Assembly: GCA_014871545.1 (NCBI GenBank)
Contig: WGSR01000111.1
Location: 1 to 5,456, forward strand
Direction of reading: 5' to 3'
From: Collinsella sp.
GTDB lineage: Bacteria > Actinomycetota > Coriobacteriia > Coriobacteriales > Coriobacteriaceae
Length of the DNA: 5,456 nucleotides
This document shows, one piece after another, positions 1 through 4,974 of this stretch. Within the stretch, counting starts at the first letter, position 1; each line of letters starts with the position of its first letter. Under the pieces are notes generated by a model that saw only the letters and a list, made by a program, of their open reading frames with translations, searched no databases and was not told the origin of the DNA. The translations under genes were made by a program, and so were the position numbers.

Positions 1-544
1 CGGCATCGAGCTTCTCGTTCTCGCGCAGCGTCAGGATGACATCGGTACCGTGCTCGGCGCGCTCACCGTCCTCGATGGTGTAGCCCTCAAGACCGTCGGA
101 TTCCCACACATGGGCGACATCCTCGCCATAGGCGCGGCTGACGACCTTCACATGGCTGGCAACCATAAAGGCAGAGTAGAAGCCCACGCCAAACTGGCCG
201 ATGATGTCGACATCGGAGCCCTGCTGCTCGGCGTTCTCGGTCTTAAACTCCTCGGAGCCGGAATGGGCGATGGTGCCCAGATTGCGCTCGAGCTCCTCGG
301 CGGTCATGCCAATGCCGTTATCCGAGATGGTAATGGTGCGGGCGTCTTTATCAAAGGAGACGCGAATGGCCAGGTCGCCCTGGTTGATCTTGACGCTCGG
401 ATCCTGCAGGCTCTTAAAGTTGAGCTTGTCGACGGCGTCGCTCGCGTTAGAGATAAGCTCGCGCAGGAAGATTTCCTTATTGGTGTAGATGGAGTTGATC
501 ATGAGGTCGAGCAGTTTTTTGCTCTCGGTCTTAAATTGACGCAT
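1..544 (-). CDS. htpG: Molecular chaperone HtpG (Hsp90 family), N-terminal part; gene runs off the left edge
   Basis: This is the N-terminal ATP-binding (GHKL) domain of bacterial Hsp90, a cytosolic homodimeric chaperone that uses ATP to remodel client proteins. The 181 residues in the window begin MRQFKTESKKLLDLMINSIY, the standard family start. Visible nucleotide-binding motifs are the FLRELISNASDA helix (residues 26-37, with the catalytic-type Glu29 and Mg-binding Asn33), DNGIGM (75-80, adenine-contacting Asp75) and the glycine-rich lid motif GQFGVGFYSAFMVA (116-129). The middle and C-terminal dimerisation domains lie beyond position 1. The ATG at 544 is supported by AAAGGA six bases upstream and by homology at residue 2 onward. 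It lies 202 nt downstream of the acetyltransferase gene and probably has its own promoter. No frameshift or missing motif is seen in the part present. Identity is certain; only completeness is unknown. Confidence 0.97.
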   Translation of the reverse strand, partial: MRQFKTESKKLLDLMINSIYTNKEIFLRELISNASDAVDKLNFKSLQDPSVKINQGDLAIRVSFDKDARTITISDNGIGMTAEELERNLGTIAHSGSEEFKTENAEQQGSDVDIIGQFGVGFYSAFMVASHVKVVSRAYGEDVAHVWESDGLEGYTIEDGERAEHGTDVILTLRENEKLDA

Positions 545-550
545 GTGCAG

Positions 551-556
551 TCCTTT
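551..556 (-). promoter_or_regulatory. Ribosome binding site of htpG
   Basis: The minus strand reads AAAGGA followed by six bases (CTGCAC) and the htpG ATG. The match to the anti-Shine-Dalgarno sequence and the spacing fix the start at 544. Confidence 0.75.
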
Positions 557-630
557 CGCGCTACCCCCGTCCGCAAAAACGGCCCGGTTGCCCGAGCCGC
601 ATCGCAGACCTGCTATGTTCAGACTTAGAT

Positions 631-703
631 TTTATAACCCAATAGCGCGCATATATACATACGGAATCGAAAAACTGTATGTCCGAGCGCTCCAATGCGT
701 CAA
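631..703 (-). promoter_or_regulatory. Candidate htpG promoter region
   Basis: Two weak candidates lie on the minus strand in the gap before htpG. One is TTGACG (698-703) with TACAGT (674-679) at 18-nt spacing, matching the -35 and -10 consensus at 5/6 and 4/6. The other is TATAAA (631-636, 5/6) with only a poor -35 (TGTATA, 654-659) 17 nt upstream. I see no CIRCE element for HrcA, no CtsR heptad repeat and no HspR-type repeat. The choice between the two candidates, and whether heat shock acts here, cannot be settled from sequence alone. Confidence 0.3.
657..682. repeat. Short inverted repeat upstream of htpG
   Basis: ACATAC (657-662) and GTATGT (677-682) are perfect inverted copies; the arms extend inward by one G-T wobble and one G-C pair, leaving a loop of about 10 bases. 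It lies just downstream of, and partly overlaps, the candidate TTGACG/TACAGT promoter. It could be an operator or a 5' leader hairpin, or chance in an AT-rich gap. Confidence 0.35.
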
Positions 704-708
704 TTGCC

Positions 709-755
709 AAGGAGTGTCCCCAGCTGCCGGCAGAAAAGGAACGTCCCTATCTGCC
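709..755. repeat. Imperfect direct repeat, two 20-nt units, period 27
   Basis: Unit 1 (709-728) and unit 2 (736-755) agree at 16 of 20 positions, with the shared pattern AAGGA-N2-GTCCC-N-A-N-CTGCC. Between and overlapping them is the perfect palindrome CTGCCGGCAG (724-733). Unit 2 covers the stop codon and last codons of the acetyltransferase gene. The pattern resembles an interspersed intergenic element, but only these two units are in the window. I see no T-run that would make it a normal terminator for the minus-strand gene. Confidence 0.5.
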
Positions 756-1247
756 ATCTACGCGCTTGGCCATCCAGACATGGGGCTGGCCCTCGTCTTC
801 GTAATCTACCGGGGCAATTTGCGTGTAGCCCGCCTTTACATAGAGCGGCAGCACGTATTCCTGCGCATGCAGCTTAATAAGCTTGGCGCCGGCATCGCGT
901 GCACACGAAGCACTGGTCTCCACGATCGCACTCGCCAGTCCGCGACGACGCATAGCCGGCAGCACGGCGACGCGCCCCATAATGTAGGTCTCCCCCGCCG
1001 CAACGCCTTCGTCCATGTCGCATGCCGGCAACACCGGGGCCTCTGCGTCAGCCACGCGCTCAAGCTCTTCGGGAAACACGCGCGAGCAACCGGCAAGCTC
1101 GCCGTCTACATAGAGCGTCACATGAATGCAGTTTGGATCCTCGTCGATAGCGTCGAACTCATTCTCGTAGCCCTGCTCGTCCATAAAAACGACGCGGCGC
1201 ACCAACGCCGCGTCATCAAAGCATCCCGTCTTAAGTTGGATATCCAT
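747..1247 (-). CDS. GNAT family N-acetyltransferase, YjcF/ElaA type
   Basis: A 166-residue protein of the Gcn5-related acetyltransferase fold, expected to move an acetyl group from acetyl-CoA to an amine; the substrate cannot be told. The N-terminal stretch VVFMDEQGYENEFDAIDED (19-37) followed by H42 is typical of the YjcF/ElaA branch. Strand beta4 and the acetyl-CoA pyrophosphate loop are visible as GRVAVLPAMRRRGLA (91-105), which gives the R-x-x-G-x-A signature at 100-105. A late LHAQEYVLPLYVKAGY (126-141) is the usual C-terminal motif with a CoA-side tyrosine. I chose the ATG at 1247 over an in-frame ATG at 1265 (172 residues), because GAAAGGG lies five bases before the former and homology starts there. 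It follows cpsB by 39 nt on the same strand with no evident terminator, so it may be the last gene of the cps operon. A functional tie to capsule control is only positional. Confidence 0.88.
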   Translation of the reverse strand: MDIQLKTGCFDDAALVRRVVFMDEQGYENEFDAIDEDPNCIHVTLYVDGELAGCSRVFPEELERVADAEAPVLPACDMDEGVAAGETYIMGRVAVLPAMRRRGLASAIVETSASCARDAGAKLIKLHAQEYVLPLYVKAGYTQIAPVDYEDEGQPHVWMAKRVDGR

Positions 1248-1252
1248 GGCTG

Positions 1253-1259
1253 CCCTTTC
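1253..1259 (-). promoter_or_regulatory. Ribosome binding site deciding the acetyltransferase start
   Basis: The minus strand reads GAAAGGG, then CAGCC, then the ATG at 1247. The upstream in-frame ATG at 1265 lies before this site and has no comparable motif in front of it, so initiation at 1247 is favoured. Confidence 0.65.
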
Positions 1260-1285
1260 ATTCAATGCGAACGTTAGGGACAGAT

Positions 1286-1316
1286 TTTAGCGAAAATGAG
1301 CTCCGCGTACGCTAAA
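1286..1316. repeat. Inverted repeat across the end of cpsB
   Basis: TTTAGCG (1286-1292) and CGCTAAA (1310-1316) are perfect 7-nt inverted copies separated by 17 bases. The arm at 1286-1292 includes the cpsB stop codon. On the minus-strand transcript it would be a modest hairpin, not followed by a U-run, so it is at best a weak attenuator or RNA-end protector between cpsB and the acetyltransferase gene. Confidence 0.3.
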
Positions 1317-1937
1317 CTTCGCGCGAGCCTTCGCCAGGCAGTCGTAATGACCCACGTTATGGGCATCGCTCGCGATGAAGCTGTACAGGTTCTGATCGAA
1401 CAGGCGCTGTGCCGGCTTTTTCTCGCGACCAAAGCGACCGCCGGCAATAAAGTCCGCCGAAGCCTGCAGCTTGCAGCCCATATCGACCAGACGCTCCGCC
1501 ACGCTTACATCCTTTTGAACCGCACGATAGCGCTCAGGATGAGCGATGATCACCTGGTAGCCACGGCACTGCAAATCGTAAATCGTGTTCTCGTACTCTC
1601 TAAACGCATACGCATCGGCATGCGTCGAAAGTTCGAGCAGAAACTCGTTGGTCCCATCGAAATGCAAGTGCTCCGCGGCATCGATACCAAGCTCAACGAG
1701 CTTTCGATGGTTGACCTCGAAGCCCATCTGGAGCGGAAAACCGTCAGCGTTATCACGCAGCAGCTCAAAGGCATCCCACATCTTGTCGTAATCAAAATAG
1801 GGATCACGGCAGTGAGGAGTGCAAACGATTCTGGTTACACCGGCCCGCTTGGCAGCCTCGAGCATCGCCAAGCTCTCATCGAGATCGGCGGCGCCGTCGT
1901 CTACACCCGGCAAGATATGGCAATGAATGTCACGCAT
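1287..1937 (-). CDS. cpsB: CpsB/CapC-type protein-tyrosine phosphatase (PHP fold, metal-dependent)
   Basis: A cytosolic manganese-type phosphatase of the polymerase and histidinol phosphatase superfamily, which dephosphorylates the tyrosine cluster of the partner autokinase CpsD. Metal-site motifs are in family order: DIHCHILPGVDDGA (3-16, His5 and His7), CTPH (39-42, His42), MGFEVN (71-76, Glu74), LELS (101-104, Glu102), AHPERY (132-137, His133 and Arg136) and SDAHN (190-194, Asp191 and His193). At 216 residues it is shorter than the usual roughly 240-255; the helix after SDAHN is brief, and no other frame continues the family sequence. The ATG at 1937 has TAAGG seven bases upstream and homology from residue 3. 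It starts 17 nt after the cpsD stop, so the two are surely cotranscribed. All expected ligands are present, so activity is likely despite the short end. Confidence 0.93.
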   Translation of the reverse strand: MRDIHCHILPGVDDGAADLDESLAMLEAAKRAGVTRIVCTPHCRDPYFDYDKMWDAFELLRDNADGFPLQMGFEVNHRKLVELGIDAAEHLHFDGTNEFLLELSTHADAYAFREYENTIYDLQCRGYQVIIAHPERYRAVQKDVSVAERLVDMGCKLQASADFIAGGRFGREKKPAQRLFDQNLYSFIASDAHNVGHYDCLAKARAKFSVRGAHFR

Positions 1938-1954
1938 AGGTCAGCCTTAATCAA

Positions 1955-2692
1955 CTAAACGTTTGCTCGGTTGGTGAAGATGCCCTTTTTGGAAGTCCCC
2001 TGATCGTCGGAGCCCTTCTTAACCTTCTTACCGTCCTTGGTGTAGTAGGAGTAGTAGTACTCGCTGGTCTCGGTCTCGCAGTAGTTCATAACGGTACCGA
2101 TGAGCTTGACCTTCTCGGACTTCTTAAGCTGACCGATGGCGTTGAGCGCCTCCTCGCGCTTGGTGAAGTCCTCGCGCACCACGAACAGCGTGCCGTCGGT
2201 CAGGCTGGCAATCTCGGCAGCATCGATGAAGGTGCCGACCGGGGGAGCGTCGAAGATGACGTACTGGAACTTAGCAGACAGTGCCTTTACCAGCTTGGCA
2301 AAGCGGTGAGAGACGATGATGTCGGCAGGATTGGGAATATGCGGCTCGGCATCAAGGAAGTAGAAGTTCTTCTGACCCGTCTCGACAATTGCCTGGTCAA
2401 TGGAGATCTGCTCGGAAAGAACCGCATAGAGTCCGCCGCGCGAACGAACGCCGAGCATATCGGAAAGGGACCTGCGGCGCATATCGGCCTCAACCAGGAG
2501 CACGGACTTGCCACTCGTGGCAATTGCCTGAGCAAGGTTAATGGAAACCGTAGACTTGCCCTCGTTGGGAATCGAGGAGGTAACGGTGATGGTGCGAATG
2601 GGGTCGTCCACGCTCGCAAAGCGGATGTTGGCCAGAAGGGTCTTGGCGGCATTCTGTACAACGAGCTTATCGGTGTTCTTTGCCTTAGCCAT
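1955..2692 (-). CDS. cpsD: CpsD/CapB-type tyrosine-protein autokinase (BY-kinase)
   Basis: A cytoplasmic bacterial tyrosine kinase with a P-loop ATPase (MinD/ParA-like) fold, 245 residues. It phosphorylates its own C-terminal tyrosines and normally works with the membrane activator CpsC to tune polysaccharide chain length and export. Walker A is SSIPNEGKST (39-48, Lys46), Walker A' is VLLVEADMRR (64-73, Asp70) and Walker B is VIFDAPP (145-151, Asp148). The tyrosine cluster is EYYYSYY (211-217; five tyrosines). Two oddities stand out. The usual N-terminal EX2RX2R oligomerisation motif is replaced by N14-A-A-K17-T-L-L20. The tyrosine cluster is also not at the very end but is followed by a lysine-rich tail of 28 residues. 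The start ATG at 2692 lies 2 nt after the cpsC stop with AAAGGTGG nine bases upstream. Identification is firm; the kinase mechanism may deviate from the ring-octamer model. Confidence 0.95.
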   Translation of the reverse strand: MAKAKNTDKLVVQNAAKTLLANIRFASVDDPIRTITVTSSIPNEGKSTVSINLAQAIATSGKSVLLVEADMRRRSLSDMLGVRSRGGLYAVLSEQISIDQAIVETGQKNFYFLDAEPHIPNPADIIVSHRFAKLVKALSAKFQYVIFDAPPVGTFIDAAEIASLTDGTLFVVREDFTKREEALNAIGQLKKSEKVKLIGTVMNYCETETSEYYYSYYTKDGKKVKKGSDDQGTSKKGIFTNRANV

Positions 2693-2694
2693 GC

Positions 2695-3351
2695 CTATTT
2701 ACCACCTTTCATAGCCGGAATTCGGCCAACAACGGGAATGCCCAGGAGCTCTTCTGCCTCTTCGGCACCGCGGATGCGGGTGTTGAGCATGTCTGCCAAA
2801 ACGACATAGGCAACTGCGATAAAGATGCCCGCGAGGAACGCGACAGCAACGTACAGCATACGCTTGGGGCCGCTGGGGGCTTCGGGGGTCTTAGCCTCGT
2901 CGATAACGTTGATGCTCTGGGCAGCGCCGACGTTCTGAGCGACCGTACTCACCGAGCTAGCTATGGCCTTTGCGACCTTAGCCGTCTCCTTGGCATCGGT
3001 GCCGGTAACCGAAAGCGTAATGACACGCGTGGTGGTCTCGGAGGAAACAGACACCTTGTAGTCATCCAGATCGGTGAGGCCCAGTTCATTGGCTGCGCCG
3101 CTCTTAACGCTATCGCTATCCAGCAGCGTGGCGATATCGTTGGAAAGCATCTGACTCGCCGAGAGATCGTTGTAGCTCATCTGACCGCTATCGTCGGTCT
3201 TGGCGAGAATGTACATGCTCGTCGTCGCGGTATAGGTGTTGTCCATCGCAACGAAGGACACGATGCCCATGGCGATCGCGCAGACCACCGGAAGGGTGAT
3301 GACCAGCTGAAGGTGCTTCTTCAGCAGCTGGAACAGTTCGAGAAGGGTCAT
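2695..3351 (-). CDS. cpsC: CpsC/Wzz-type polysaccharide co-polymerase and kinase activator
   Basis: A 218-residue inner-membrane protein of the Wzz/CapA type, which sets polysaccharide chain length and activates the cytoplasmic BY-kinase through its C-terminal end. The layout is classical: short cytoplasmic N-terminus (MTLLELFQLLKKHL), transmembrane segment 1 at about 15-36, an extracytoplasmic domain (37-164) with the usual NTYTATTSMYI strand after TM1, a proline-bearing TPEAPSGPKR (155-164), TM2 at about 165-187, and a cytoplasmic tail with NTRIRGAEEAEELLGIPVVGRIP (190-212). That tail is the expected kinase-contact segment. It is shorter than Gram-negative Wzc because the kinase is a separate polypeptide. 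The ATG at 3351 has GAAAGG eight bases upstream. It is the first gene of the cps cassette and overlaps nothing; the stop is 2 nt before cpsD, implying coupled translation. Confidence 0.93.
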   Translation of the reverse strand: MTLLELFQLLKKHLQLVITLPVVCAIAMGIVSFVAMDNTYTATTSMYILAKTDDSGQMSYNDLSASQMLSNDIATLLDSDSVKSGAANELGLTDLDDYKVSVSSETTTRVITLSVTGTDAKETAKVAKAIASSVSTVAQNVGAAQSINVIDEAKTPEAPSGPKRMLYVAVAFLAGIFIAVAYVVLADMLNTRIRGAEEAEELLGIPVVGRIPAMKGGK

Positions 3352-3359
3352 GCAGCTTG

Positions 3360-3365
3360 CCTTTC
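3360..3365 (-). promoter_or_regulatory. Ribosome binding site of cpsC
   Basis: The minus strand reads GAAAGG followed by eight bases and the ATG at 3351, which supports this start for the first gene of the cassette. Confidence 0.7.
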
Positions 3366-3400
3366 ATTTCCCCAGTTCGGATTGACAAAACTGTCCGTAT

Positions 3401-3460
3401 GTTATCGCATCTTTTTACCGAGACCAAACTCTATACATAAGAAACAGGCTCTCCTGTAAA
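3401..3460 (-). promoter_or_regulatory. Candidate promoter region of the cpsC-cpsD-cpsB cassette
   Basis: The AT-richer gap before cpsC holds two weak minus-strand candidates. One has TTTACA (3455-3460, 5/6 to the -35) with TATAGA (3430-3435) at a long 19-nt spacing. The other is an extended -10, TGC-GATAAC (3401-3409), with no good -35. A promoter is expected because a terminator-like hairpin separates the cassette from the kinase gene, but neither candidate is strong. Confidence 0.3.
3444..3457. repeat. Small dyad in the cps promoter gap
   Basis: ACAGG (3444-3448) and CCTGT (3453-3457) form a perfect 5-nt inverted repeat around CTCT. It overlaps the candidate -35 element, a position where an operator would act. 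The arms are short, so chance is possible. Confidence 0.3.
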
Positions 3461-3492
3461 AATGTCGGAAGCAATCGTAAAATTGCACAACA

Positions 3493-3521
3493 ACGCCGCA
3501 CCCGAAAGTCAAATGCGGCGT
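3493..3521 (-). terminator. Probable terminator after the histidine kinase gene
   Basis: ACGCCGCA (3493-3500) pairs perfectly with TGCGGCGT (3514-3521), an 8-bp GC-rich stem with a 13-nt loop. In minus-strand direction it lies 26 nt past the kinase stop codon and is followed by TGTTGTGC, which is T-rich but broken. That makes it a reasonable intrinsic terminator that would separate the two-component operon from the cps cassette, perhaps incompletely. Confidence 0.65.
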
Positions 3522-3546
3522 CTACATCAATATCTATGTTGTATCG

Positions 3547-4971
3547 CTATGCGAATGGCTCGTCCTGCTGTATGGGAAACGTCACCGTAATGGTGGTTCC
3601 CACGCCCAACTCGCTCGACAGATCGAGCGTGGCGTGATGATACAGGGCCGCATGCTTGACAATGGCAAGCCCCAGACCGGTTCCGCCGCGTGCCTTGGAC
3701 CTACTCTTGTCCACGCGATAGAACCGCTCAAATACCTTGCCCTGTTCTTCAGGCGCGATACCGATTCCCGTGTCGGCGACCGCAAGGAACGGATGGCCTT
3801 CGTCGTTGGTGCCGCACTGCAGCGTAACCGTACCGCCGGGTCGATTGTAGCGGATGGCGTTGCTTGCCAGATTATAGATGAGCTCGTCAATCAAGCGCGA
3901 CACGCCCTCGATGACCACAGGCTTGGTCTCATGACTTATCGTCACATTCGCCTGACGGGCGACCTGTTCAAGACGCTGCTCGACCGCGTAGATGGCACGC
4001 GAGAGCTCAATAGGCTCCGTGGACCCAATGGGCACCGCCTCGCCCTCAGCTGCACGCTCGGCCTCGTCCAAGTTAGACAGCGTAAGGATATCGTTGACAA
4101 GCGCTGCCAAGCGGCCCGCCTCACGATAGATGCGACCGCCAAAGTTGCGCAGGTCGTCCTCGCCCTCGACCATGCCGTTTGCGATGAGCTCGGCATAGCC
4201 CGAAATCGCCGTAAGCGGCGTCTTGAGCTCATGGGTGATATTCGCCGTGAACTCGCGGCGCATACGGTCGTTGTCCGCCAGCACCGCCATTTGGCGCTTG
4301 AGCTCCTGGCGCTGCGACTCAATACGCTCAAGCATGGGGACCATCTCGGCATAGGCGTGCTCATAGCTACGGCGTGGGTGGTCCAAATCCACCTCTTGCA
4401 ACGGCGCGATGATGGCACGGGACTCGCGGCGCGCCATAAAAAACGAGAGTACCGCACCCGCTGCTGCGATAAGCAGCATCGGCGCCACCATCGACAGCAA
4501 AATCGCCGCAACGCCAGGCTGGGCCTGCGCCAAGCGGACAACCTGGCCGTTATCAAGGGCGACGGCGCGATACAGCATAATCTCGTCGAGCGTAGAGCTT
4601 GCGCGCTCCGCGGAACCCGAACCACTCTCAAAGGCCTCGATGACCTCGGGGCGATCGCCATGGTTGGGCAGTGTGGAAGGCGACGCCTCGTTGTCGTAGG
4701 CAACCGATCCATCCTTGTTAATCAGCGTGATGCGCAAGTCCTCTCGATCGAGGCTACGCAAGAACGGGATGGGCTCCTGCTGCTCGTCGAGGGCGGCAGC
4801 AATGAGCTCGGTTTCTTGCGCCAGGTTGGCACTCGTGGCATCCGCCAAGGTGTTTTGCACAAAGAACGCACCCAGCACCGTAAACGCCACGATAACCGCC
4901 ATGGCGCAGACAAGGATCGTCACAAAAACGCGGTGCGACAGCGTATGTTTTCCCTGGGGGGCGAAGACCAC
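3547..4971 (-). CDS. Membrane sensor histidine kinase, PhoR-like
   Basis: A 474-residue transmembrane kinase that autophosphorylates a histidine and passes the phosphate to the adjacent response regulator. TM1 is at about 16-38 and TM2 at about 154-179. Between them is an extracytoplasmic sensor with RITLINKDGSVAYDNEA (80-96), NHGDRPEV (103-110) and MLYRAV (132-137), a pattern known from PhoR-type kinases. After TM2 comes a linker, APLQEVDLDHPRRSY (189-203), then a helix; no HAMP or PAS domain is recognisable. Kinase motifs are complete: H-box NITHELKTPL (244-253, phosphoacceptor His247), N-box NLASN (367-371), G1 DTGIGI (400-405), F-box FERFY (414-418) and G2 GGTGLGLAI (429-437). Start is the GTG at 4971 with GAGGAG six bases upstream, inside the end of the regulator gene; the 3-nt gap implies coupled translation. 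Signal is unknown; phosphate limitation is one guess from family resemblance. Confidence 0.93.
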   Translation of the reverse strand: MVFAPQGKHTLSHRVFVTILVCAMAVIVAFTVLGAFFVQNTLADATSANLAQETELIAAALDEQQEPIPFLRSLDREDLRITLINKDGSVAYDNEASPSTLPNHGDRPEVIEAFESGSGSAERASSTLDEIMLYRAVALDNGQVVRLAQAQPGVAAILLSMVAPMLLIAAAGAVLSFFMARRESRAIIAPLQEVDLDHPRRSYEHAYAEMVPMLERIESQRQELKRQMAVLADNDRMRREFTANITHELKTPLTAISGYAELIANGMVEGEDDLRNFGGRIYREAGRLAALVNDILTLSNLDEAERAAEGEAVPIGSTEPIELSRAIYAVEQRLEQVARQANVTISHETKPVVIEGVSRLIDELIYNLASNAIRYNRPGGTVTLQCGTNDEGHPFLAVADTGIGIAPEEQGKVFERFYRVDKSRSKARGGTGLGLAIVKHAALYHHATLDLSSELGVGTTITVTFPIQQDEPFA

Positions 4972-4974
4972 GGG

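Noticed and set aside
724..733. Palindrome CTGCCGGCAG as a terminator of the acetyltransferase gene
   Set aside because: A continuous palindrome has no loop, and no T-run follows it in the minus-strand direction.
50..1277. Long plus-strand open frames opposite htpG and the acetyltransferase (50-628, 543-1277)
   Set aside because: They lie antisense to genes with clear family motifs, have low-complexity or unrecognisable products and no ribosome binding sites. They come from high-GC codon use.
1296..1958. Plus-strand 220-codon frame opposite cpsB
   Set aside because: It is the exact mirror of the CpsB coding sequence; the minus strand carries all PHP motifs, the plus product has none.
2041..2065. 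GTA/GTAG-rich short repeat as a microsatellite
   Set aside because: It is the codon run for the tyrosine cluster of CpsD, explained by protein function.
3378..3402. Sequence similarity between the cps upstream gap (CGGATTGACAAAACTGT) and the htpG upstream gap (662-678, CGGAATCGAAAAACTGT)
   Set aside because: 13 of 17 matches is about what chance gives when comparing two gaps of about 200 nt, and the distances to the genes differ (27 versus about 118 nt).
3382..3410. Plus-strand TTGACA as a promoter
   Set aside because: No acceptable -10 at 15-19 nt spacing, and there is no plus-strand gene downstream.
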